From Palsa-1392 sp036490335 (GTDB lineage Bacteria > Verrucomicrobiota > Verrucomicrobiia > Chthoniobacterales > UBA10450), in NCBI GenBank assembly GCA_036490335.1, contig DASXEB010000016.1, positions 92,486 through 156,485 on the forward strand: DNA of 64,000 nt, written 5' to 3'. Position 1 is the first letter of the stretch, and each line of letters begins with the position of its first letter. Of the stretch, positions 34,280 through 42,824 are shown piece by piece. The notes under the pieces are model-generated. The model saw only the letters and a program-made list of their open reading frames with translations. It was not told the origin of the DNA and did no database searches. The position numbers were made by a program, and so were the translations under genes.

Positions 34280-35162
34280 GGAAATCCATCAGCTTCGCTA
34301 CTTCCTTGCTGTCGCCCTAGCCGGCAATTTCAGCCGCGCGGCCGAAGCCTGTCACGTCGCCCAGCCGTCCCTGAGCCAGCAGATCCTGAAACTGGAAGGC
34401 GAGCTCGGCGAACGTCTCTTCGAAAGAAAAGCGCGCCACGTTTCACTGACCGCCGCGGGCGAACTTTTCCGCGGGCGCGCGGCTCGCGTCATCGCCGAGC
34501 TGCACGAAGCGCGGCGCGAAGTGCGCGACTCGTCCGGCGAACCGCGCGGCCAAGTCGGCCTCTCCGCCCTGCCGACGATCGCGCCTTATCTTTTGCCGAA
34601 AATCATTCGCGGTTTTTCGCGGCGCTGTCCCGCGGTCGCGACGATCGTGCACGAAGAAACAACCGACCGCGCCTTGCGCGCGCTCGAGCAGCACGAGATC
34701 GACCTTGCGCTCGTTAGCCTGCCGATCGCGTCGCCGCGCGTGCGGGTGCGTGCGCTTTTCAGCGAGGAGCTTTTGCTCGCGCTTCCGAAACGGCATCCGC
34801 TTTTGCGGAAACGGAAACTTGCCGGCGCCGATCTGGCGCGAGAGAAATTTATTTTCATGGCCGAAACGCACTGCCTTGGCGCGCAAAGCCTGCAATTTTG
34901 CTACGCGAAAGGTTTCACTCCGCAGATCAGTTGCCGGAGCGCGCAGATGGAAACCGTGCAGGCGCTGGTCGCGACCGGGGTTGGCATTTCCATGGTCCCG
35001 GCAATGGCGCGGCAGCGTTCGGCGCGGGTCAGTTATCGTTCGTTAGGCAAACCGAAGCCGACGCGAACGATTGCCTTGATCTGGGACAAGCACCGCCAGC
35101 TTTCCCGCGCCGCGATCGAGCTGCGCGATTTTATTCAAACACTCGCGGCCGACTGCGACTAA
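34278..35162 (+). CDS. oxyR: Hydrogen-peroxide-sensing LysR-type regulator OxyR
   Basis: 294 residues. The N-terminal winged helix has QLRYFLAVALAGNFSRAAEACHVAQPSLSQQI (about 5-36). The ligand domain contains ETHCLGAQSLQFC: two cysteines nine residues apart (about 202 and 211), the same spacing and surroundings as the redox pair Cys199/Cys208 of E. coli OxyR. It stands divergent from katE. Start: the ATG at 34278 gives the usual LysR N-terminus, and its own operator overlaps it. Confidence 0.9.
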   Translation: MEIHQLRYFLAVALAGNFSRAAEACHVAQPSLSQQILKLEGELGERLFERKARHVSLTAAGELFRGRAARVIAELHEARREVRDSSGEPRGQVGLSALPTIAPYLLPKIIRGFSRRCPAVATIVHEETTDRALRALEQHEIDLALVSLPIASPRVRVRALFSEELLLALPKRHPLLRKRKLAGADLAREKFIFMAETHCLGAQSLQFCYAKGFTPQISCRSAQMETVQALVATGVGISMVPAMARQRSARVSYRSLGKPKPTRTIALIWDKHRQLSRAAIELRDFIQTLAADCD

Positions 35163-35190
35163 CGAACAAAGAACCGAGCGCTCGTTAGTC
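35157..35190 (+). terminator. Inverted motif pair after oxyR
   Basis: GACTAACGA (35157-35165) and TCGTTAGTC (35182-35190), a perfect 9-base inverted repeat built from a variant of the dispersed word. The oxyR stop codon lies in the first arm. Confidence 0.5.
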
Positions 35191-35240
35191 TGATTGACTT
35201 TGCGCCCTGCTCGTACGTAAAGTGCTTCGCTTGTCCAATT

Positions 35241-36095
35241 ATGCGCGCCATCTGGAAAGGCAGTATCAGCTTCGGTCTCGTTTACATTCCGGTCGCGGTT
35301 TACCCGGCGACTCGCGAGGAGAAACTCAGCTTCCGGCAACTGCGCCGGACCGATCTTAGCCCGATCAAATACAAGAAGGTCGCCGAGGCCGACCAGGAAG
35401 AAGTCAGCGCCGATCAAATCGTCAAAGGCTTCGAGTACGAGCGCGGGCGTTACATTGTTTTAAAGGAGGAAGATTTCGAGAAAGTCCGGATCGAATCGAC
35501 GCACTCGATCGACATCACCGATTTCGTCCAGCTCGAGCAGGTCGATCCGAAATTTTTCTACAAGCCTTACTTTCTCGAGCCGCAAAAGGGCGGCGAAAAA
35601 GCTTACGCGCTTTTGCACAAGGCGCTCGCGGGGACGGGCAAAATTGGCGTCGCAAAAGTTGTGATCAGCAATCGCGAACACCTTGCCTCGGTCAAGCCGG
35701 ACGGACTGTTTCTCGTCCTCGAGCTGATGCATTTCGCGAGCGAAATTCTCAGTCCGTCGGAGCTAAGCCGCGGCGTCACCGGCGAAATCAACGACAGGGA
35801 ATTGAAGATGGCGCAAACCCTGATCGAGAGCATGTCGGTGCCGTGGGAGCCGGAGAAATATCGCGACGAGTATCGCGACGCGGTCATGGAAATGATCGAA
35901 CTCAAAGCCAATCACAAGGAATCGGCCGCGCCGCCAGTTGCCGCGACTCGCGCGACCAATGTCGTCGATCTCGTGAAAGTTTTGCAGGAAAGCCTGGCGC
36001 GCAACCAATCGGTGAAGACGAAGAGCAACGGGACGCGTGCCAGCCGCTCGACTTCGTCGCTCGTGAAGCGCAACAAGCGCCGGATCGCCGCCTAA
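35241..36095 (+). CDS. ku: Non-homologous end-joining protein Ku
   Basis: 284 residues. A bacterial Ku core begins MRAIWKGSISFGLVYIPVAVYPAT and contains RRTDLSPIKYKKV, KGFEYERGRYIVL and FYKPYFLEPQKGGEKAYALL. A basic C-terminal tail ends in KRNKRRIAA. Ku homodimers ring broken DNA ends and recruit LigD. No ligD is in the window, so it must be encoded elsewhere. The downstream gap has two directly repeated copies of the dispersed word. Confidence 0.95.
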   Translation: MRAIWKGSISFGLVYIPVAVYPATREEKLSFRQLRRTDLSPIKYKKVAEADQEEVSADQIVKGFEYERGRYIVLKEEDFEKVRIESTHSIDITDFVQLEQVDPKFFYKPYFLEPQKGGEKAYALLHKALAGTGKIGVAKVVISNREHLASVKPDGLFLVLELMHFASEILSPSELSRGVTGEINDRELKMAQTLIESMSVPWEPEKYRDEYRDAVMEMIELKANHKESAAPPVAATRATNVVDLVKVLQESLARNQSVKTKSNGTRASRSTSSLVKRNKRRIAA

Positions 36096-36133
36096 CGAGC
36101 AAAGAACCCCAGTTCCCTAACGAGCAAAAGACT
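36091..36133 (-). repeat. Two direct copies of the extended element after ku
   Basis: CCTAACGAGCAAAGAACC at 36091 and CCTAACGAGCAAAAGACT at 36116 are minus-strand copies of the extended intergenic form (AGTC-YTTT-R-CTCGTTAGG), 25 bases apart. The first overlaps the ku stop codon. Confidence 0.65.
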
Positions 36134-36221
36134 CGAACATCGCGTGGGATCGCGCCGACGCGCGATAAGCGGCGCCTCGCAATATCTTTGCCAAACGCGA
36201 GGGATTCCCTAGAATGCGGCC

Positions 36222-38321
36222 ATGATCGCAACACGACCGTTACTGATTCTGCTCTCGTTAGGCTGCGGCCTCGGCACGCTTTGCGCCGATGAAGGGATGT
36301 GGCTTTTCAATAATCCGCCGACAAAACAGCTCGAGCAAAAATATCAGTTCGATCCCACGCCGCAATGGCTCGATCACCTTCAGAAATCGAGCGTCCGCTT
36401 CAATAACGGCGGGAGCGGCTCGTTCATCTCGAGCGACGGCCTTGTCATCACGAATCATCACGTCGGCGCCGACACCCTGCAGAAGTTGAGCAGCTCCGAG
36501 CACAACTATTTGCGCGAAGGTTTCTACGCCAAGACGCAAGCCGAAGAGCAGCGCGCGCTCGACCTCGAACTGAATCTTCTCGAGTCGACCGAGGATGTCA
36601 CGCAGCGAGTCAATGCCGCGATCAAACCAAACATGGATCCGGCGGCGGCGCTCGCCGCGCGTCGTTCGGTCATCGCGCAAATCGAGAAGGAATCGAAAGA
36701 CAAGACCGGTCTGCGCAGCAACGTCGTCACTCTCTATGAGGGTGGTTCCTACCAATTGTATCGTTACAAGCGATACACGGATGTTCGGCTTGTTTTCGCG
36801 CCTGAGCAGCAGGCGGCGTTTTACGGCGGCGACCCGGACAACTTCGAGTATCCGCGCTTCGATCTCGATATCTGTCTCTTTCGCGTTTACGAAAACGGCA
36901 AACCGGCGCACATCGATAATTTTCTCAAATTTAATCCCGCCGGCGCGAAGGAAGGCGACCTGGTTTTCGTCAGCGGAAATCCCGGGCGCACCGATCGCGA
37001 GCTGACCACCTTCGAGCTCGCCGACGCACGTGACCGCGCGATTCCCCAGCGGCTCAATCTCCTCTTCCGCCGCGAAGTTGCTCTAACGAACTTTAGCGAG
37101 CGCTCCTTGGAAAACGCGCGCCGCGCTCGCGACGAACTCTTCGGGGTGCAGAACAGTCGCAAGGCGCTCAAGGGAATGCTCGCCGGTCTGCTCGATCCGG
37201 AAATTTTCGGAAAGCTCCAAACCAACGAACAAAAGCTGCGCGCGGAAATGAAAGAACGCGGGGGCAAGGACGCGATTTCAAGGTCCGCTCTCAGCGCCTA
37301 CGATAAAATCAAGACTGCGCAGACGGCGATCATCAAGAACGCGCCGATGTATGACTACTATGAAGGCCGCGGCGAATTCGCGCGCGGATTTTTCAGCGAT
37401 CTTTTCACCGACGCGCGCATCCTCGTGCGCAATGCCGAGGAAAAAACGAAACCGAACGGCGGGCGGCTGCCGGCTTATCGCGAAAGTTCGCGCGACTCGC
37501 TCGAGCTGAAACTTTTTTCCGCCGAGCCGATTTATGATGATCTCGAAGAGCTGGAGTTGACCGATTCGCTGACCGATCTGGCGACGCGCTTCGGCGCCGA
37601 GGACGCGCTCGTGAAAAAAGTTCTCGCCGGCAAATCGCCGCACGATCGCGCGGTTGAATTAGTCACCGGGACGAAACTCAAGGACGTGGATTTTCGCAAG
37701 AAACTTTACGCCGGCGACAGCGCCGCGCTCAAAGCGGCGAACGATCCGATGATCGAGCTCGCGATGTTGATCGACCCGACCGCGCGCGCCGCCCGCAAGG
37801 TTTTCGAGACGAACGACGAGACCAAACAACAGGCTTACGCGCAGATCGCGAAGGCCCGTTTCGCGATCGAAGGCGCGAACGATTATCCCGATGCGACCTT
37901 CACTCTGCGCCTCGCCTACGGAACGGTGCGCGGCTATGAGGAAAATGGAAAACAGATTCCGGCGTTCACGAATTTCTCCGGCCTTTACCAGCGCTCGGCC
38001 GAGCATGACGATAAGCCGCCGTTCGACCTCCCAACGCGGTGGGTGCAACGTAAAGACTCACTCTCGTTAGGCACAAACTTCGACTTCGTTTGCGACGCCG
38101 ACATCATCGGCGGCAACAGCGGCAGCCCGGTCGTCAACCGAGAGGGCGAATTTGTCGGCATCATTTTTGACGGCAACATCCAGTCGCTCGTGCTCGATTA
38201 TGTTTACGAGGACAAACAGGCGCGCGCCGTCTCGGTCGATTCCGCCGCCATCCTGACCGCGCTGCGCCAGGTTTATCAGGCCGACGCGCTCGCCGATGAA
38301 ATCGAAGGGAAAACGCATTGA
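36222..38321 (+). CDS. S46-family dipeptidyl-peptidase (DPP7-like)
   Basis: Exported serine dipeptidyl-peptidase of 699 residues. A signal peptide (first about 22 residues, ending near LCA) is followed by DEGMWLFNNPP, typical of S46. Catalytic His is in ITNHHV (about 85), Asp in the FDLDICLFRVYENGKP stretch and Ser in GGNSGSPVVN (about 630). After it comes IIFDGN; a Gly at this P1-pocket position points to DPP7-like preference for hydrophobic P1, whereas DPP11 has Arg. It would release dipeptides from imported oligopeptides in the periplasm. Confidence 0.9.
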   Translation: MIATRPLLILLSLGCGLGTLCADEGMWLFNNPPTKQLEQKYQFDPTPQWLDHLQKSSVRFNNGGSGSFISSDGLVITNHHVGADTLQKLSSSEHNYLREGFYAKTQAEEQRALDLELNLLESTEDVTQRVNAAIKPNMDPAAALAARRSVIAQIEKESKDKTGLRSNVVTLYEGGSYQLYRYKRYTDVRLVFAPEQQAAFYGGDPDNFEYPRFDLDICLFRVYENGKPAHIDNFLKFNPAGAKEGDLVFVSGNPGRTDRELTTFELADARDRAIPQRLNLLFRREVALTNFSERSLENARRARDELFGVQNSRKALKGMLAGLLDPEIFGKLQTNEQKLRAEMKERGGKDAISRSALSAYDKIKTAQTAIIKNAPMYDYYEGRGEFARGFFSDLFTDARILVRNAEEKTKPNGGRLPAYRESSRDSLELKLFSAEPIYDDLEELELTDSLTDLATRFGAEDALVKKVLAGKSPHDRAVELVTGTKLKDVDFRKKLYAGDSAALKAANDPMIELAMLIDPTARAARKVFETNDETKQQAYAQIAKARFAIEGANDYPDATFTLRLAYGTVRGYEENGKQIPAFTNFSGLYQRSAEHDDKPPFDLPTRWVQRKDSLSLGTNFDFVCDADIIGGNSGSPVVNREGEFVGIIFDGNIQSLVLDYVYEDKQARAVSVDSAAILTALRQVYQADALADEIEGKTH

Positions 38322-38357
38322 CCACCGCGCGCGCCCGCGCCGAAGATTAGGCAGCGC

Positions 38358-38443
38358 GCCGATGTGGCGAAATGGCAGACGCAACGGACTTAAAATCCGT
38401 TGGGCTTTAACGGCCCGTGCCGGTTCGAGTCCGGCCATCGGCA
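38358..38443 (+). tRNA. tRNA-Leu (TAA)
   Basis: 86-base class II tRNA. Acceptor GCCGATG (38358) pairs with CATCGGC before discriminator A. The anticodon stem ACGGA/TCCGT frames loop CTTAAAA with anticodon TAA. A long variable arm (TGGGCTTTAACGGCCCG region) and T-loop GGTTCGAGTCC are present. CCA is not encoded. Confidence 0.95.
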
Positions 38444-38473
38444 GACTTCCCTAACGATCGATTTGCCTAACGA

Positions 38474-38851
38474 ATGAAGGAGAACGAGCGCATGCGCCGG
38501 CTCGGGATCGAGCGTCGCGATCTCGAGGAAATTTTTACGCGCGCGAGCGGCCCCGGCGGTCAAAACGTCAACAAGGTGGCGACCGCAGTCACACTTCGGC
38601 ACGGGCCGACCGGCATCAGTGTGACGGCGCAGGATTCGCGATCGCAATCGCAAAATCGGGCGCTCGCGCTCGAACGTTTGCTCGACGCGGTCGAGCGACG
38701 CGAAGAAACTGCGCGCGCGCGCAAACGCGCAACTGCGGCGAAGGAACGCCGTCGAAAATCTCCGCGCCCGCCGCGATTGAAGAGAAAAATTCTGGAGACA
38801 AAACGAAAGCGATCGGAGTTGAAAAAACTTCGCGCAAAACCAGCCGACTGA
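38474..38851 (+). CDS. ArfB-like peptide chain release factor homologue
   Basis: 125 residues with the RF-1 domain motif RASGPGGQNVNKV; the GGQ tripeptide (about 28-30) hydrolyses peptidyl-tRNA. There is no codon-recognition domain. A Lys/Arg-rich C-terminal tail (about 75-120) resembles the ArfB/YaeJ tail that enters the empty mRNA channel, so rescue of stalled ribosomes is likely. The dispersed word lies just before the ATG at 38474, where a ribosome-binding site would be. Confidence 0.85.
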   Translation: MKENERMRRLGIERRDLEEIFTRASGPGGQNVNKVATAVTLRHGPTGISVTAQDSRSQSQNRALALERLLDAVERREETARARKRATAAKERRRKSPRPPRLKRKILETKRKRSELKKLRAKPAD

Positions 38852-38861
38852 GTTATCCCTC

Positions 38862-39917
38862 GTGAACGACGAAGTTCGACTCGGCGTCATCGGCGCCGGC
38901 TGGCCGGGACAACAACACGCGAGGGCGATTTGCGCGATCGCAGGCGCGCGCTTGCAAGCGCTGGCCGAGTCTAACGAAACGCGAGTAGCGGAATTTCGCG
39001 CGCTCTTTCAGCCGGAACAAGTTTATTCCGACTACGAATCATTGTTAGGCGACGACAAGATCGACGGAGTCATCATTTGTTTGCCGAATCATCTGCATTT
39101 CCCGGCGGCACTCGCGGCTTTGCGCGCAGGCAAGCATGTGCTTTGCGAGAAGCCTCCGACACTGAATGGCGCCGAGATGCGCATTCTCCAGACAGAGGCG
39201 AAACAACAAGGTCGGATTTATTTTTTCAGCCGACAATTTCGTTTCGCACCGGCGATGCGCCTCGCGCGCGAGATCGTGGCGCACGGCGAGCTCGGCAAAA
39301 TTTATTTTGCCGAAGCCGTCTGGGTGCGCTCGCGCGGAATCCCATCGGGCATTGGCGGCTGGTTCACGGAAAAAAAACGCTCGGGCGGCGGCGCGCTTAT
39401 CGACATCGGCATTCACGCGCTCGACTCGGCCTGGTATTTGATGGGAACGCCGCGGCCGATTTCGGTCACGGCCGCGGTCTTTCGCAATTTTCCGCAGCTC
39501 GTGACGTCACCGGTCTTCGACGTCGAAGACGCGGCCTTCGCCTTCATCCGTTTTGAGAATGACGCGGTCGTCCAACTCAAGACATCGTGGGCCGGGAATC
39601 TCACCGATGAAATTCCGCAGGGCCTGGTCTTCGGCCGCGAGCTGAATAACTGCACCGTTTATGGAAGTCGCGCGACGATCAGGTTGAAACCGTTGACGCT
39701 TTTTCGCGACGACGACGGCAAGCTCGTTGACCAGGAACTGATTCCCGCTACGACCGAAAATCCGTTCGAGCTACAGATGAGAAATTTCGTCGAGTCGATC
39801 CGTGGCAGCGCCGCGCCAGTCAACAGCGCGGAACAGGCGCTTTACCTGATGGAAATGCTCGACGCGATTTACGTTTCAAGCAGCAACGGCCGCGAAGTGC
39901 CGATCGCGCGCGCCTGA
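38862..39917 (+). CDS. Gfo/Idh/MocA family oxidoreductase
   Basis: 351 residues from GTG 38862. The Rossmann motif LGVIGAGWPGQQHA (about 7-20) and the AGKHVLCEKPP motif (about 90-100) with the catalytic Lys are intact, as is GGGALIDIGIHALD (about 170-183) with catalytic Asp/His. It is thus a complete NAD(P)-dependent sugar or cyclitol dehydrogenase, unlike the copy at 7-8 kb whose EKP motif is changed. Substrate unknown. It starts 10 bases after the ArfB-like gene. Confidence 0.85.
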   Translation: MNDEVRLGVIGAGWPGQQHARAICAIAGARLQALAESNETRVAEFRALFQPEQVYSDYESLLGDDKIDGVIICLPNHLHFPAALAALRAGKHVLCEKPPTLNGAEMRILQTEAKQQGRIYFFSRQFRFAPAMRLAREIVAHGELGKIYFAEAVWVRSRGIPSGIGGWFTEKKRSGGGALIDIGIHALDSAWYLMGTPRPISVTAAVFRNFPQLVTSPVFDVEDAAFAFIRFENDAVVQLKTSWAGNLTDEIPQGLVFGRELNNCTVYGSRATIRLKPLTLFRDDDGKLVDQELIPATTENPFELQMRNFVESIRGSAAPVNSAEQALYLMEMLDAIYVSSSNGREVPIARA

Positions 39918-39985
39918 AAAAAGTCGCCTTCGCATCCATCCACGGGGCGGATTTGTCGCGAATCGGCATTGTAGTATCCAACCAT

Positions 39986-40165
39986 ATGAAAAAGCTATCC
40001 TTGTTAGTTCTGGTGATCCCGCTTTGTGGAATGCTGCTTGCGTCCTGCACCACAGTGGTGAAAGAGCCGGCCGCGTCGACAACAACGACGACGACAGATT
40101 CCGCAGTCACGCGCACGCCGACTCAGACGAGCACGACCGTGACCCGGCAAAGTACCGGTAACTAG
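39986..40165 (+). CDS. Small Thr-rich lipoprotein
   Basis: 59 residues. A signal peptide (KKLSLLVLVIPLCGMLLA) ends in the lipobox LASC, so the mature peptide is about 37 residues, mostly Thr, Ser and Val (TTTTTTDS..TRTPTQTSTTV). I recognise no family; it may be a disordered surface lipopeptide. The start is ATG 39986; an earlier in-frame ATG at 39953 lacks support. Confidence 0.65.
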   Translation: MKKLSLLVLVIPLCGMLLASCTTVVKEPAASTTTTTTDSAVTRTPTQTSTTVTRQSTGN

Positions 40166-40236
40166 TCCACTTAGACTCGTTAGGCAAAAAGGGAGGCCTG
40201 CGTTTTCCTTTCGCAGCGGATCGGGCTCGCGCGGCC

Positions 40237-42819
40237 TTAGACGGTCGCTTCTTCGGTCGCTTCGCTTTCCTGGCTGACGACCGGCGCAATCGCCTGGAGC
40301 TTTTCGCCGCTCTTCAGGTTCATCAGTTTTACGCCCATCGTGTTTCGGCCGACGGCGCGGATTTCCGCGACGCGGGTTCGAACCATCTGACCTTTGGTTG
40401 TGATAAGCATGAGCTCATCCGCCTCAGTCACCGTCAGCGCGCCCACGACGCGACCAGTTTTATCGCCGGTCTTCATCGTGATGATGCCTTTGCCGCCGCG
40501 TTTCTGCCGTCGATAAGCGTCGAAAGCAGTGCGTTTCCCAATCCCGTTTTCGCCCGCGACAAGCAGCATGGAATCGTTATTCACGAGCGAGATCGCGACG
40601 ATGTGATCGCCTTTGTCGGGACGAATCCCCCAAACGCCCACCGTGTTTCGCCCCTGATCGCGCAGCTGGTCTTCATGGAAACGCAGACTCATTCCCTCCC
40701 GCGTTATGAGCACGATCTCGTTATCGCCGTTTGTCAGCACCGCATCGATCAGACAATCGTCCTCCTCAATCTGGATCGCGATAATGCCGCCTTTGCGCAC
40801 GTTGCCGAAACTGCCGAGGTTCGATTTCTTCACGATGCCCGACCGCGTCGCAAAGACGATGTGCTGATTTTCGTCCCATGTCTCATCGACCTGGTTTGCG
40901 CCGGTCCCACTGCTCTTCGATTGGATGCGAATGGTCGCGGCGATTTTCTCGCCCGCGCGCAACTCGAGCAGGTTGGCAATTGAACGCCCTTTCGAGGAGC
41001 GGCTCATCTCCGGTATCTCGTAGACTTTCTCGACATAAGTCCGGCCGGACTCGGTGAAAAACATCAGATAGTCATGAGTCGTGGCGGTAAAAAGATGCTG
41101 CACGAAATCGCCTTCATCCTCCTGGGTCGCGCCCTCGCGCGTCGTCATGCCGATAACTCCCTTGCCCCCGCGCCGCTGCGCGCGAAAAGCACTCACCGCC
41201 GTCCGCTTGATAAAGCCGCCATGAGTTATACTGATGATGCAACCTTCATTCGCGATCAGATCTTCCATGTTGATCTCACCTTCGTCGGGAACGAGCTGAG
41301 TCAGTCGCGGGCCGGCGTATTTTTGTTGAATCTCACGCAGCTCCTTCTTGATGATCTCGAAAACGCGCACTTCCTTCGCGAGAATATCGCGCAAATCCTT
41401 TATCGTATCGATTAGGGTCTTATATTCGTTAGTTATCTTGTCGCGCTCAAGACCGGTCAGTTGATAAAGGCGAAGATCGAGGATTTGATTGGCCTGATGT
41501 TCGCTAAAGGCATAGCGACCTTCCGTCAGTCGCGCTTCACTGCGAATAAGAACGCCAATCTGCTCGACTTGGCGGCGGGAAAACTCGAAGGCAAGTAACT
41601 TTACGCGCGCTTCCTCGCGATTCGCGGAGCCGCGAATGATACGGATGAACTCATCGAGGTTAGCCAGAGCGATAAGATAACCTTCGAGAGTCTCAGCGCG
41701 TTCCTCGGCCTTGCGTAACTCGAAACGAGTGCGGCGAAGGACGACTTCGCGGCGGTGTTCGATAAACGCCTGGTTCGCTGCTTTAAGCGGCAATAGCTTC
41801 GGTTTGCCATGATCGATTGCGAGCATGTTGACCGCGAACGATGACTCCATCGCGGTATGCTTGTAGAGATTGTTGATGACAACCTTGGGCAGTGCGTCCC
41901 TCTTCAACTCGATAACTACTCGCGTGTTCTCATCCGACTCATCTCGGATCGCGGTGATGTCACTTAGGACCTTCTCATTGACTAATTCGGCGATGCGCTC
42001 GACGAGGGTCGCGCGATTCACGTTATAAGGTATCTCGGTTATAACTATCTGCTCGCGGTTGCCCTTTAACTCTTCCACGCCGGCCTTGCCGCGGACTTTC
42101 ATGCTTCCACGACCAGTCTCGATGTATAGCCGCACGCCCGCGATGCCGCAGATTGCGCAGCCGGTCGGAAAGTCGGGACCTTTCACGTGAGTCATCAACT
42201 CGTCGACAGTTATCTCCGGGTTATCGATCTGAGCGCAGACGCCATTTATAACTTCGCCGAGGTTATGAGGCGGGATGTTAGTCGCCATTCCGACGGCAAT
42301 TCCGGTTCCGCCGTTGACGAGTAAGTTAGGAAATGCCGCGGGAAAAACAGTTGGTTCCGTGCGAGTCTCATCGTAGTTAGGCACGAAATCGACGGTGTCC
42401 TTCTCCATGTCCGTCATGAGCGCCGCGCCGAGATGAGTCATGCGCGCTTCGGTGTAACGCATGGCCGCGGGAGGGTCACCTTCGACGGACCCGAAGTTAC
42501 CCTGACCATCGACAAGAGTCTCACGCATCGCCCATGGTTGAGCCATGTGAACCAAGGTAGGATAGATGACTGCTTCGCCGTGCGGGTGATAGTTACCGCT
42601 CGTGTCACCGCAGATCTTCGCGCACTTACGATGCTGACGATTCGGAAAGAGTGAGAGGTCGTGCATCGCATAAAGGATGCGACGCTGCGATGGCTTTAAT
42701 CCATCCCGCGCGTCGGGCAGCGCGCGCGAGATGATAACTGACATCGAGTAATCAAGGAATGACCTCGATACCTCGTCGGCAACGTTGATCGGTTCGATCT
42801 TTTCGTTCGGATTATACAC
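40237..42819 (-). CDS. gyrA: DNA gyrase subunit A
   Basis: 860 residues. The catalytic Tyr is in AAMRYTEARM (about 126). The C-terminal beta-pinwheel has the GyrA-box QRRGGKG, which identifies gyrase rather than topoisomerase IV, and a second similar QKRGGKG. In the quinolone region the sequence is HPHGEAVIYPT, so E. coli Ser83 and Asp87 are Ala and Pro. The start is 5 bases after the gyrB stop. TTA and ATA codons are frequent in this gene pair, unlike most of the window, and the dispersed word is nearly absent. Confidence 0.96.
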   Translation of the reverse strand: MYNPNEKIEPINVADEVSRSFLDYSMSVIISRALPDARDGLKPSQRRILYAMHDLSLFPNRQHRKCAKICGDTSGNYHPHGEAVIYPTLVHMAQPWAMRETLVDGQGNFGSVEGDPPAAMRYTEARMTHLGAALMTDMEKDTVDFVPNYDETRTEPTVFPAAFPNLLVNGGTGIAVGMATNIPPHNLGEVINGVCAQIDNPEITVDELMTHVKGPDFPTGCAICGIAGVRLYIETGRGSMKVRGKAGVEELKGNREQIVITEIPYNVNRATLVERIAELVNEKVLSDITAIRDESDENTRVVIELKRDALPKVVINNLYKHTAMESSFAVNMLAIDHGKPKLLPLKAANQAFIEHRREVVLRRTRFELRKAEERAETLEGYLIALANLDEFIRIIRGSANREEARVKLLAFEFSRRQVEQIGVLIRSEARLTEGRYAFSEHQANQILDLRLYQLTGLERDKITNEYKTLIDTIKDLRDILAKEVRVFEIIKKELREIQQKYAGPRLTQLVPDEGEINMEDLIANEGCIISITHGGFIKRTAVSAFRAQRRGGKGVIGMTTREGATQEDEGDFVQHLFTATTHDYLMFFTESGRTYVEKVYEIPEMSRSSKGRSIANLLELRAGEKIAATIRIQSKSSGTGANQVDETWDENQHIVFATRSGIVKKSNLGSFGNVRKGGIIAIQIEEDDCLIDAVLTNGDNEIVLITREGMSLRFHEDQLRDQGRNTVGVWGIRPDKGDHIVAISLVNNDSMLLVAGENGIGKRTAFDAYRRQKRGGKGIITMKTGDKTGRVVGALTVTEADELMLITTKGQMVRTRVAEIRAVGRNTMGVKLMNLKSGEKLQAIAPVVSQESEATEEATV

Positions 42820-42824
42820 GAGAG

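Noticed and set aside
35193..35240. A small gene between oxyR and ku
   Set aside because: Only 50 bases without a start or ribosome-binding site; the overlapping frames are antisense or extensions of neighbours.
40166..40236. Terminator for gyrA
   Set aside because: A CTGCG/CGCAG hairpin exists on the minus strand but the T-run is separated from it by several G/C bases; too weak to list.
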